Assembly: GCA_938003885.1 (NCBI GenBank)
Contig: CALKWT010000242.1
Span: forward strand, 1-13,136
DNA: 13,136 bases
Origin: an uncultured Balneolaceae bacterium
Lineage (GTDB): Bacteria; Bacteroidota; Rhodothermia; Balneolales; Balneolaceae
Direction: 5' to 3'
Shown: in pieces, positions 7,069 through 13,136 of the stretch
Layout: each line of letters opens with the position of its first letter
Numbering within the stretch: the stretch's first letter is position 1
The notes under the pieces: model-generated
Told to the model about the DNA's origin: nothing
Seen by the model: the letters and a program-made list of their open reading frames with translations, nothing else
Databases searched by the model: none
Made by a program: the position numbers and the translations under genes

Positions 7069-7340
7069 AAAGAGACGAAATTTAGAATAGGCCGGGGTGC
7101 CCGCCTGAGATCAGATAGATGCCCTCTGGGAGTTTAGAAAATTTTGGTTAGATATAAAAAATAGTTTGTGATGAAATTGGCAGAGGGCAAATAGCCTGCG
7201 AACAGCCCGCCCCGGCTATCTTCACCCGCGTAAAGAGCGCTGCACGCAGGAGAAAGGGACTTACTTCTGCCTTCTGAAAAAGGTTGAACAGCGGCTGGGA
7301 GAGGGCCATTGAGCTGAATCCAATCGAAGGGAGCAACCGA
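7069..7340. other. lacI-dctP intergenic region with possible hairpins and promoter
   Basis: These 272 nt lie between the lacI stop and the dctP start, which is long for an uninterrupted operon, so dctP may have its own promoter. On the minus strand a TTTG (7191-7188) precedes an AT-rich TATTTTTTAT (7163-7154) by about 24 nt. This is only loosely like the Bacteroidota -33/-7 promoter and slightly too widely spaced. An 8-bp inverted repeat, TGCCCTCT (7120-7127) and AGAGGGCA (7182-7189), encloses this AT-rich segment. A second repeat, ATAGCC (7191-7196) with GGCTAT (7214-7219), could form a weak lacI 3' hairpin. A 62-codon minus-strand frame here shows no recognisable protein. Confidence 0.45.
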
Positions 7341-8405
7341 TCATGGCGATGGCTTCTCTGCTACTTTCTTCAGAGAGGACTCCCGCACGATCAGCTCCGG
7401 TGTAAGCAAGGTTTTCTGTGAAAGAAACTTCTCAGGTTTGGTACGCGCCTGCTTCAGGAACTGCTCTGCTGCCAGGTTCCCCATTCGTATGGTGTGCTGA
7501 TCCAGCGAAGTCCGTCCCGGTTCGATCACCGAGGCAGAGAAGTCATTACTATACCCGACCAGGGCAATCTCATCCGGGATGGCGATGCCTGACTCTTTGA
7601 AATATCCAATCGCTCCGATGGCCGCAAAATCACTGGAGGAGAAGAGTCCATCCGGCGGCTGCGGCAGCTTCATCAGCTTTTTCCCCATCTGGTATCCCGT
7701 CTGTACAATACGGTAGGTATTCTGAATCAGATCCGATTCGATGATGAGCTCCTCATCCACATCCAGATTGTGATCTTCCAAAGCCTGCAGATATCCTTTC
7801 AAGCGGTTTTGATAGATATGGATATGCTGTTTTCCTGCAAAATGGGCAATGCGCCTGCAGCCCTGTTCAATCAGATGGACTACCCCCTGATAGGCTCCCA
7901 GATAGTCATCGGAAATGACCATATTCACATCCAGGGATTCAATCACACGATCGTAGAGCACCAGGGGGACTCCCAGATTTTTTACTTTCTGAAAATGGGA
8001 GATATCAGAGGTCTCCTTCGCCACCGAGGCGATGATGCCATCGACCCGGATATTGAGAAGGGTGTCGATACTCGATTTCTCTTTTTTATACTGATCATCC
8101 GACTGGCAGATCATCAGATGATACCCTTCATCCCGGACAATCTCTTCGATTCCCCGGATAAATGAGGCAAAAAACTGCCTGTCGGAGGTGGGTACGATCA
8201 CTCCGATGATGTTGCTCTTTCCCTTTCGGAGTGCCGATGCGATACTGTTGGGCTGGTAGTTCATTTTTTCTACCATCTCCCAGACCGCTTTCTTCATCTC
8301 ATCACTGATCCGGTGATGATCCGCTAAGGCTCTGGAAACCGTGGAGGGAGTGGTGTTCAGCTTTCGGGCAATATCCGTTATGGTTGTTTTTTTCTTTCGG
8401 TTCAT
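7341..8405 (-). CDS. LacI/GalR-family transcriptional regulator
   Basis: This 354-residue sugar-responsive DNA-binding protein has the usual two-part build. The N-terminal helix-turn-helix spans about residues 8-28: TITDIARKLNTTPSTVSRAL, with T22-V-S-R25 in the recognition helix. The hinge follows, with YQPNSIASALRKGKS (50-64). Leu59 matches the leucine that LacI and PurR insert into the central CpG of their operators, so a CG-centred operator is expected. The effector domain resembles a periplasmic sugar-binding protein: IIGVIVPTSDRQFFASFIRGI (66-86), VDGIIAS (121-127), GVPLVLYDR (145-153), GLFSSSDFAAIGAI (253-266) and IALVGYSND (280-288). It lies between the TRAP genes and the divergent susCD genes, so it probably controls both. 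The effector is likely a sugar or sugar acid from the imported substrate. The ATG at 8405 gives the normal start just before the DNA-binding helix. Confidence 0.94.
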   Translation of the reverse strand: MNRKKKTTITDIARKLNTTPSTVSRALADHHRISDEMKKAVWEMVEKMNYQPNSIASALRKGKSNIIGVIVPTSDRQFFASFIRGIEEIVRDEGYHLMICQSDDQYKKEKSSIDTLLNIRVDGIIASVAKETSDISHFQKVKNLGVPLVLYDRVIESLDVNMVISDDYLGAYQGVVHLIEQGCRRIAHFAGKQHIHIYQNRLKGYLQALEDHNLDVDEELIIESDLIQNTYRIVQTGYQMGKKLMKLPQPPDGLFSSSDFAAIGAIGYFKESGIAIPDEIALVGYSNDFSASVIEPGRTSLDQHTIRMGNLAAEQFLKQARTKPEKFLSQKTLLTPELIVRESSLKKVAEKPSP

Positions 8406-8429
8406 TTATTCAGATCTATGGAGAATCCT

Positions 8430-8449
8430 CACCGCAACAAGATGCGGTG
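8430..8449. promoter_or_regulatory. Perfect inverted repeat just upstream of lacI
   Basis: CACCGCA (8430-8436) and TGCGGTG (8443-8449) form a 7-bp perfect stem with a 6-nt spacer, centred about 35 nt upstream of the lacI start codon. It could be an operator for autoregulation or a hairpin in the lacI leader. It lacks the central CG expected for a LacI-family operator, which makes an RNA hairpin at least as likely. Confidence 0.3.
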
Positions 8450-8754
8450 GATACCTGCGTCATATTCAGGAGACAATCTGCAGTTTAAGCAGCAGACGGT
8501 AATGGGCCTTTTAACCCTGGAAATCAACTGTCAGCTGACGAAAGTAACAAACTGCTTCCCCCTTGTAAAGCTTTCACTCTGTTCACGCAGAGGCCTTCCC
8601 CTCCTTCCGGCAATACGGACCCTGAGAATCGGAGGAGAGCATCCTAGCGCAATCCTTTGCATGATATTCGGGTTTATAATGTCAAATTAAGGGTATCCGG
8701 ATTCCGCAGGCAAGTAGAAGAATACAAGGTTTTCCGTCAAACAAAGTATAAAAA

Positions 8755-8787
8755 ATTATTTAAATAATCTGTTTCGTTTTACAAACG
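8755..8787. promoter_or_regulatory. Two adjacent palindromes in the susC upstream region
   Basis: A 14-bp perfect AT-only palindrome, ATTATTTAAATAAT (8755-8768), is followed six bases later by CGTTT-TAC-AAACG (8775-8787). They sit just upstream of the tentative -7 element at 8804. Their position is suitable for a regulator that acts on susC transcription, but no known site consensus is matched. Confidence 0.3.
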
Positions 8788-8931
8788 GGTTTTGAAGTAC
8801 TTGTAAGTTTAATAAAAACAAATTGTAGATAAATGAGTTAAGGGGTGGTAATTTCTACGCTGGAGGAATGAGAGATGCAAAATTACTTGAAAGAGTGTTG
8901 CAACTCTAAAAATTATTTTTTATCTACCCAT

Positions 8932-8947
8932 GCGCAAACGATTGCGC
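8932..8947. promoter_or_regulatory. Candidate LacI-family operator
   Basis: GCGCAAACGATTGCGC reads as GCGCAA-ACGA-TTGCGC, with 14 of 16 positions symmetric. It has the layout GCAA-N-CG-N-TTGC with a central CG, the pattern seen in PurR- and other LacI/GalR-family operators. It lies about 115 nt upstream of the susC ATG and about 530 nt from lacI, whose hinge leucine (Leu59) predicts a CG-centred site. Binding by this particular regulator is inferred. Confidence 0.5.
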
Positions 8948-9000
8948 TTACCTGGCTCAATTTTCACACATAAGCAAGCAAGTTGCAAGGGGTCAGGCAG

Positions 9001-9035
9001 TTTGGTTCTTGCAATGGCAACCATTTTTAACCAAA
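9001..9035 (+). other. Possible leader hairpin upstream of the susC ribosome binding site
   Basis: TTTGGTT (9001-9007) can pair with AACCAAA (9029-9035), enclosing an inner TTGC (9009-9012) / GCAA (9017-9020) stem. The structure ends 11 nt before the AAGGGG Shine-Dalgarno-like element (9047-9052), so in mRNA it could affect initiation or stability. The stems are short and AU-containing. Confidence 0.3.
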
Positions 9036-9046
9036 ACAAAATTAAT

Positions 9047-9065
9047 AAGGGGTCGAAATGTTATG
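9047..9065 (+). promoter_or_regulatory. susC ribosome binding site with overlapping two-codon mini-frame
   Basis: AAGGGG (9047-9052) is an unusually good Shine-Dalgarno sequence for this window. Two ATGs follow. The first (9058) opens a two-codon frame, ATG-TTA-TGA, whose stop overlaps the second ATG (9063), the start of SusC. The spacing to the first ATG is 5 nt and to the second 10 nt. The signal peptide supports 9063 as the SusC start. Confidence 0.5.
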
Positions 9066-12000
9066 AACAAACTAGATACGTGGAATCCGGTTTTCTACAA
9101 GATCTTCCTGACGGTGTGTGCACTCATCATCACTGGTTTGACCGGGCCAGCCTCAGCACAGGCACAGGGATACACAGTGACGGGGCACGTTCTTTCTTCA
9201 GTTGAAGAGGAAGCGCTTCCGGGAGTTAATGTTCTGGTCCGGGGGACCTCGATAGGAACGGCCACCAACCTGGAGGGAGAGTTTTCGCTCACCGTACCAT
9301 CCGGTGATGCCGTGCTGGTTTTCACCTATATAGGATATGAAACCCTGGAGGTGGAGCTGGATGGCCGTGAGCAGCTGGAGATCCGGCTCACTCCCCAGGC
9401 CATTCTGGGAGAAGAGCTGATTGTCGTCGGTTATGGAGCCGTCCGGCAGGAGGCCGTGACCGGATCCGTGGAATCGATGCGGGGTGAAACCCTTCGGGAG
9501 ATGCCCTCGCCAAACATCTCAAGGGCGCTTCAGGGGCGGATGCCAGGGATTGAGATTTCGCAAACCTCTTCCCAGCCGGGTGCCGGTATGCAGATCCGTA
9601 TCCGGGGAACGCGCTCTCTGACAGCAAGCAACGACCCCCTGGTGGTACTCAACGGAATTCCGTTCTCAGGCTCGATCAACGATATCAACCCGAATGACAT
9701 TGAGAGCCTCGATATCCTCAAGGATGCCTCTGCAACAGCAATTTACGGGTCACGGGGGGCGAATGGTGTGATCCTGGTCACCACAAGAACCGGCCAGATC
9801 GGACAGCCTGCGACCCTGAGTTACAGCGGTTACCACGGTATCAGCGACATCTTCTCAAAATATCCGATGATGGACGGCCCCGAATTTGTAAAGATGCGCC
9901 AGCTCGCAGGACAGTACGAGAACGGTCCGGATGAGTTTAACGATGTAAATATCGACTGGCAGGATCTCTTCTATCAGACCGGAATGATCACCAGTCACGA
10001 TATCGGGCTCGCGGGAGGGACCAGTCACGGAACCTACAATTTCGGCCTGGGCTACTACGGCCAGGAGGGAGTGGTTCCCACGCAAGCCTACCAGCGTATC
10101 TCTCTGCGTGCTGCAGTGGACCAGCGGGTGGGCGAACATTTTCGGTTTGGCCTGACAAGCAACAACAACTATAACATTACAGAGGGATCCCAGATCGACA
10201 TTTACTCCAATCTGAGTGCCACACCCATCGCGAACCCCTACAATGAGGATGGATCCTGGAGACGCACGGTCCGGATGGCACTGGATGAAAACTGGGTCTC
10301 GACCCGCGATGTTCTGAACAATCTCGATGGGCAGTGGCTGAATGAAAGCCGTTCGTTTGCCTCCTACAACGCGCTCTATGCCGAGGTGGAACTGCCCTGG
10401 GTGGAAGGGTTAACCTATCGTGCGAACCTGGGGCTGGATTACCGCCAGAGCAATGGAGGGGAGTTTACAGGCCGGGGAATCAACAGCGTCAATCCCGATA
10501 CGGAATCCTCTGCCGCGGTGAGCAACTCCCATACCTACCACTGGATCATTGAAAATCTGCTGATGTATGACAGGACCTTTTCGGGAGTGCATAACCTGAA
10601 TTTGACCGGGCTCTACTCTGCAGAGGAGAATAAATACAACCGCTCCAGCATGACGGCCAGGGACATTCCCGCAGAAGCGTTTCAGTTTTACAATCTGGGG
10701 CATGCCAACGGCGAAATAAACATCAATCCGGACGGACAGGTGTATGAGCGGTGGGGGCTGATGTCGTGGATGGGACGAGCGATGTACTCCTATGACGACC
10801 GCTACATGATCACTGCGACCATCCGGTCGGACGGCTCTTCCAGGCTGGCGGAAGGGTATAAGTGGCACACCTATCCGGCCGTTTCGGTGGGGTGGAACCT
10901 GGGCAGGGAAGATTTCATGCAGGATGTCGATTTTCTTAATCAGCTTAAATTACGGGTTGGTTACGGTCAGACATCGAATCAGGCGATCACTCCATATGCC
11001 ACGCTGGGCCGGCTCAACACCCGCCCCTATAACTTCGGCGATTCGCACTATGCCACCGGATTTTATGTCTCGCAGCTTCCGAATCAGAGTTTGGGCTGGG
11101 AGTATTCCGAAACGTGGAATTTCGCCGCCGATTTCGGACTTTTTAACGGCAGGCTCTCCGGTACAGTGGAGTATTACACCACCCATACCAAAGATATCCT
11201 ATTGAACGTAAGCCTTCCCTCTACGGCCGGGGTGAGCAGCTATACGGCCAACATCGGTGAGACCGAGAATAAAGGGATTGAGCTGTCGCTTCACGGTATC
11301 CTGCTTGAAAATCCGGATGGATGGGGACTGGAAGCAGGAGTGAACATTTACGGCAACCGGAATAAACTTGTGGCCCTGGCTTCAGAGCAGGAGCGGGACG
11401 AGTCCAACTGGTGGTTCGTGGGGCACCCGATCGATGTGATTTACGATCATGAATATATCGGAATCTGGCAGGAAGATGATCCCTATCTGGATATCCTGGA
11501 GCCGGGCGGAAACCCCGGGATGATCAAGGTGAAGTACGACGGAGAGTTCAATCCGGACGGGACACCGGTACGGGCGATCGGGCCGGCTGACCGGCAGATC
11601 ATCAGTCTGGAGCCCACATTCCAGGGAGGGTTTAATACGCGCCTCTCCTACAAGCAGCTCACCTTCGACATGATCGGTTCGTTCAAGCAGGGCGGCAAGC
11701 TGATCAGCACCCTGCACTCCGGTACAGGGTATCTGAACATGCTCAGCGGCCGGAGAAATAACGTGGATGTGGATTACTGGACGCCTGATAATCCCGACGG
11801 AAAGTATCCCTTGCCGGGAGGAATAACCAGCGGGGATAACCCCAAGTATGCCAATACCCTGGGGTATTTTGACGCCTCCTACCTGAAAATCAGGACGATG
11901 ACGCTGGGGTACAACTTCTCGGCCAGTTCCTGGCTCGAGAATGCAGGGATCAGGGAGCTGAGAGTTTACGCCTCGGTTCAGAATCCGTTTGTTCTCTTCT

Positions 12001-12155
12001 CGCCATTTAACAATGAGACGGGGCTCGATCCGGAACCCAACTCCTACGGGGATGAAAATGCTGCTGTCACTTCCTACCACAGAAGATTACTGACTCTCGG
12101 GACCAACGCACCGGCTACCCGCAACTATATGTTAGGTATTAACTTTACATTCTAA
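9063..12155 (+). CDS. SusC/RagA-family TonB-linked outer-membrane transporter
   Basis: This complete 1030-residue protein of the SusC class imports oligosaccharides or similar large nutrients across the outer membrane using TonB energy, with the SusD-like lipoprotein as a hinged lid. A signal peptide covers about residues 1-32 (FLTVCALIITGLTG then PASA). A carboxypeptidase-regulatory-like domain (about 37-111) follows, with GHVLSSVEEEALPGVNVLVRGT and FTYIGYE. The TonB-box-like segment is EELIVVGYG (117-125). The plug domain (about 135-245) contains IRIRGTRSL, DPLVVLNGIP, and IESLDILKDASATAIYGSRG running into ANGVILVTTRTG. The rest is a 22-strand-type barrel ending in NYMLGINFTF with the terminal Phe used for barrel assembly. 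ATG 9063 is preferred over a TTG at 9009 because it has the Shine-Dalgarno sequence and places the signal peptide correctly. susD follows after 12 nt. The substrate cannot be read from the sequence. Confidence 0.96.
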   Translation: MNKLDTWNPVFYKIFLTVCALIITGLTGPASAQAQGYTVTGHVLSSVEEEALPGVNVLVRGTSIGTATNLEGEFSLTVPSGDAVLVFTYIGYETLEVELDGREQLEIRLTPQAILGEELIVVGYGAVRQEAVTGSVESMRGETLREMPSPNISRALQGRMPGIEISQTSSQPGAGMQIRIRGTRSLTASNDPLVVLNGIPFSGSINDINPNDIESLDILKDASATAIYGSRGANGVILVTTRTGQIGQPATLSYSGYHGISDIFSKYPMMDGPEFVKMRQLAGQYENGPDEFNDVNIDWQDLFYQTGMITSHDIGLAGGTSHGTYNFGLGYYGQEGVVPTQAYQRISLRAAVDQRVGEHFRFGLTSNNNYNITEGSQIDIYSNLSATPIANPYNEDGSWRRTVRMALDENWVSTRDVLNNLDGQWLNESRSFASYNALYAEVELPWVEGLTYRANLGLDYRQSNGGEFTGRGINSVNPDTESSAAVSNSHTYHWIIENLLMYDRTFSGVHNLNLTGLYSAEENKYNRSSMTARDIPAEAFQFYNLGHANGEININPDGQVYERWGLMSWMGRAMYSYDDRYMITATIRSDGSSRLAEGYKWHTYPAVSVGWNLGREDFMQDVDFLNQLKLRVGYGQTSNQAITPYATLGRLNTRPYNFGDSHYATGFYVSQLPNQSLGWEYSETWNFAADFGLFNGRLSGTVEYYTTHTKDILLNVSLPSTAGVSSYTANIGETENKGIELSLHGILLENPDGWGLEAGVNIYGNRNKLVALASEQERDESNWWFVGHPIDVIYDHEYIGIWQEDDPYLDILEPGGNPGMIKVKYDGEFNPDGTPVRAIGPADRQIISLEPTFQGGFNTRLSYKQLTFDMIGSFKQGGKLISTLHSGTGYLNMLSGRRNNVDVDYWTPDNPDGKYPLPGGITSGDNPKYANTLGYFDASYLKIRTMTLGYNFSASSWLENAGIRELRVYASVQNPFVLFSPFNNETGLDPEPNSYGDENAAVTSYHRRLLTLGTNAPATRNYMLGINFTF

Positions 12156-12167
12156 ACAGACAGAACC

Positions 12168-13136
12168 ATGAAGAAACGAAGCTTTAAAGCCACTATCGCG
12201 CTGACTTTTGTCCTGTTACTGCACAGCGCATGTTCTGACATTCTGAATGAGGAGCCGCGGAGCATCTATGAACCGGGCTTCTTCTCTACAGAAGAGGGAG
12301 TGGAAGGGGGAATCACCTCACTCTATGCACACCTGCGTTATATTTACGGGCAGGCTTACTACTACAACACGACGTTAACCGGAACCGATGAGGTGACCTA
12401 CGGCGAGAGTGCCGATCAGAACTTTCTGGTAATGGATCTCACCGGCCAGGGGGAGATAACCTCCACAACCAGCCGTGCGGATGCGATCTGGGGGGTGGCC
12501 TTCAGCAATATCAACACCGCAAGCGGGATTATTGAGAATGCCGCCGCCGTCGGGCTGCCGGATGAACTGATCGCAGAGGCCAGATTTTTCCGTGCGTTTG
12601 ACTACTTTCTGCTGGTTCAGACCTTCGGGGGAGTCCCGCTTGACCTGGGAGCAGGGGAGCTCGAGTTCAACACCAACCCTTTCCGTGAGTCGGTTCGAAA
12701 TACGGTACCCGAGGTCTATACCCGTGCCATCTTTCCCGACCTGATTCAGGCGGTGAATGATCTTCCTGATAACCCGCGGGTGGTGGGCGGCGTAACCAAA
12801 AACGTAGCGAGGCTCTATCTTTCAAAAGCCTATCTCACCTATGGATGGTGGCTGGAAAATCCGAACAACATTCCGACCTATCCCGAGACAAGCCGCAACG
12901 ATCCTGACGGAAACAACCCGCAGTGGTACTACCAGCGCGCCTATGATATCGCTGTAGAGGCGATTGACAATCCGGGGCCTTACGGACTGCAGCCCACCTT
13001 CTACGATGTGAACCTGGCTCAGAACGACCGTAACAACGAAATCATGCTCTTTGCGGATCATACCGAGACGAGGGAGTACTACAACGCTTCCAGCCATACC
13101 TGGAGTAACGGAAACGCACCGGAGAACCTTGCCGGC
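12168..13136 (+). CDS. SusD/RagB-family nutrient-binding outer-membrane lipoprotein, N-terminal part (3' end outside window)
   Basis: The frame is open from ATG 12168 to the window end, giving 323 residues of a family usually about 450-600 long. A signal sequence (MKKRSFKATIALTFVLLLHSAC) ends in Cys22, followed by SDILNEEPRS, the standard start of mature SusD proteins. The -3 residue is His19, which is unusual for a lipobox, although S20-A21-C22 is normal. SusD landmarks include FFSTEEGVEGGITSLYAHL (38-56) and AIWGVAFSNINTASGIIENA (106-125), then AEARFFRAFDYFLLVQTFGG ahead of VPL, and GGVTKNVARLYLSKAYLTYG, the TPR-like helices of the fold. It should sit on the cell surface as the lid of the SusC barrel encoded 12 nt upstream. 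Its aromatic glycan-binding residues cannot be assigned without a structure, and the C-terminal half is missing here. Confidence 0.95.
   Translation, partial: MKKRSFKATIALTFVLLLHSACSDILNEEPRSIYEPGFFSTEEGVEGGITSLYAHLRYIYGQAYYYNTTLTGTDEVTYGESADQNFLVMDLTGQGEITSTTSRADAIWGVAFSNINTASGIIENAAAVGLPDELIAEARFFRAFDYFLLVQTFGGVPLDLGAGELEFNTNPFRESVRNTVPEVYTRAIFPDLIQAVNDLPDNPRVVGGVTKNVARLYLSKAYLTYGWWLENPNNIPTYPETSRNDPDGNNPQWYYQRAYDIAVEAIDNPGPYGLQPTFYDVNLAQNDRNNEIMLFADHTETREYYNASSHTWSNGNAPENLAG

Larger units (their letters stand above)
8406..9062. promoter_or_regulatory. lacI-susC divergent intergenic/regulatory region
   Basis: This 657-nt gene-free region must contain the promoters for lacI (minus) and susC (plus). 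From left to right it holds a 7-bp hairpin next to lacI (8430-8449), a 10-bp palindrome GTCAGCTGAC (8530-8539), an AT-rich stretch (about 8740-8830) with palindromes at 8755-8768 and 8775-8787, and a -7-like TAAGTTTA (8804-8811, one mismatch to TAnnTTTG). A second AT-rich stretch (about 8905-8925), the LacI-type palindrome at 8932-8947 and a leader hairpin at 9001-9035 follow. No -33 element at the right distance from TAAGTTTA is convincing, so the promoter is only tentative. If it is used, the susC leader is about 240 nt. Short frames at 8418-8690 and 8930-9205 are not supported as genes. Confidence 0.6.

Noticed and set aside
7333..7348. GCAACCGAT half-site resembling the candidate LacI operator
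   Set aside because: Only about 10 of 16 positions match 8932-8947, the second arm is missing and it overlaps the end of lacI.
8418..8690. 90-codon plus-strand frame beside lacI
   Set aside because: No ribosome binding site, no recognisable domain and mixed composition; it fits non-coding intergenic DNA.
8892..8920. AGAGT/ACTCT hairpin followed by an AT-rich run, terminator-like
   Set aside because: The stem has only 5 bp, and no transcript is expected to end there on the plus strand ahead of susC.
9009..9062. TTG start for SusC giving 18 extra residues
   Set aside because: No Shine-Dalgarno sequence ahead of it, and the signal peptide would be displaced; ATG 9063 has AAGGGG upstream.
11382..12080. 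Minus-strand open frame of 232 codons opposite susC
   Set aside because: It is fully contained in the SusC barrel coding sequence and the translation has no recognisable domain.

Overview
The window looks like a chromosomal segment from the Bacteroidota/Balneolota/Rhodothermota group. The evidence is a SusC/SusD-type outer-membrane pair, the C-terminal residues of the barrel protein, a type II-like glutaminyl cyclase/M28 lipoprotein, and mostly weak Shine-Dalgarno sequences. TRAP transporters and LacI-type regulators next to SusCD genes fit a marine or halophilic Balneolales-like organism better than a gut Bacteroides. That placement is inferred from gene content, not from a marker-gene comparison.

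Left part (1-3216), plus strand, housekeeping: the 3' end of gatA (Glu-tRNAGln amidotransferase subunit A), an M28/glutaminyl-cyclase-like lipoprotein, prmA (ribosomal protein L11 methyltransferase) and a short Ppx/GppA phosphatase. The last three junctions are tight: a 13-nt gap, an ATGA overlap and a 1-nt gap, so they read as one operon. It ends in a 12-bp perfect hairpin with T runs on both sides. The hairpin also serves a convergent small outer-membrane beta-barrel gene (3268-3792, minus strand). Between that gene and the next lies a 421-nt gap (3793-4213). It holds an abrupt GC-rich block (about 66% GC at 4001-4200 against about 34% at 3901-4000) with no convincing gene.

Right part (4214-13136), accessory carbon uptake: on the minus strand, a LacI-family regulator (7341-8405) is followed by a complete three-part TRAP transporter, dctP-dctQ-dctM (7068 down to 4214). 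Divergently, on the plus strand, lie a full SusC-like TonB-dependent transporter (9063-12155) and a SusD-like lipoprotein cut off by the window end (12168-13136). The 657-bp region between lacI and susC holds several palindromes. One, at 8932-8947, is a 16-bp site with the GCAA-N-CG-N-TTGC layout typical of LacI-family operators.

A reasonable reading is a polysaccharide/oligosaccharide utilisation locus. SusCD would carry an oligosaccharide across the outer membrane, degradation would occur in the periplasm (enzymes are not in this window and are expected downstream of susD), and the TRAP system would import a carboxylate-bearing product such as a uronic or other sugar acid across the inner membrane. 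The LacI protein would control both arms. The substrate is not shown by the sequence. No RNA genes, insertion sequences, CRISPR arrays or attachment sites were recognised.
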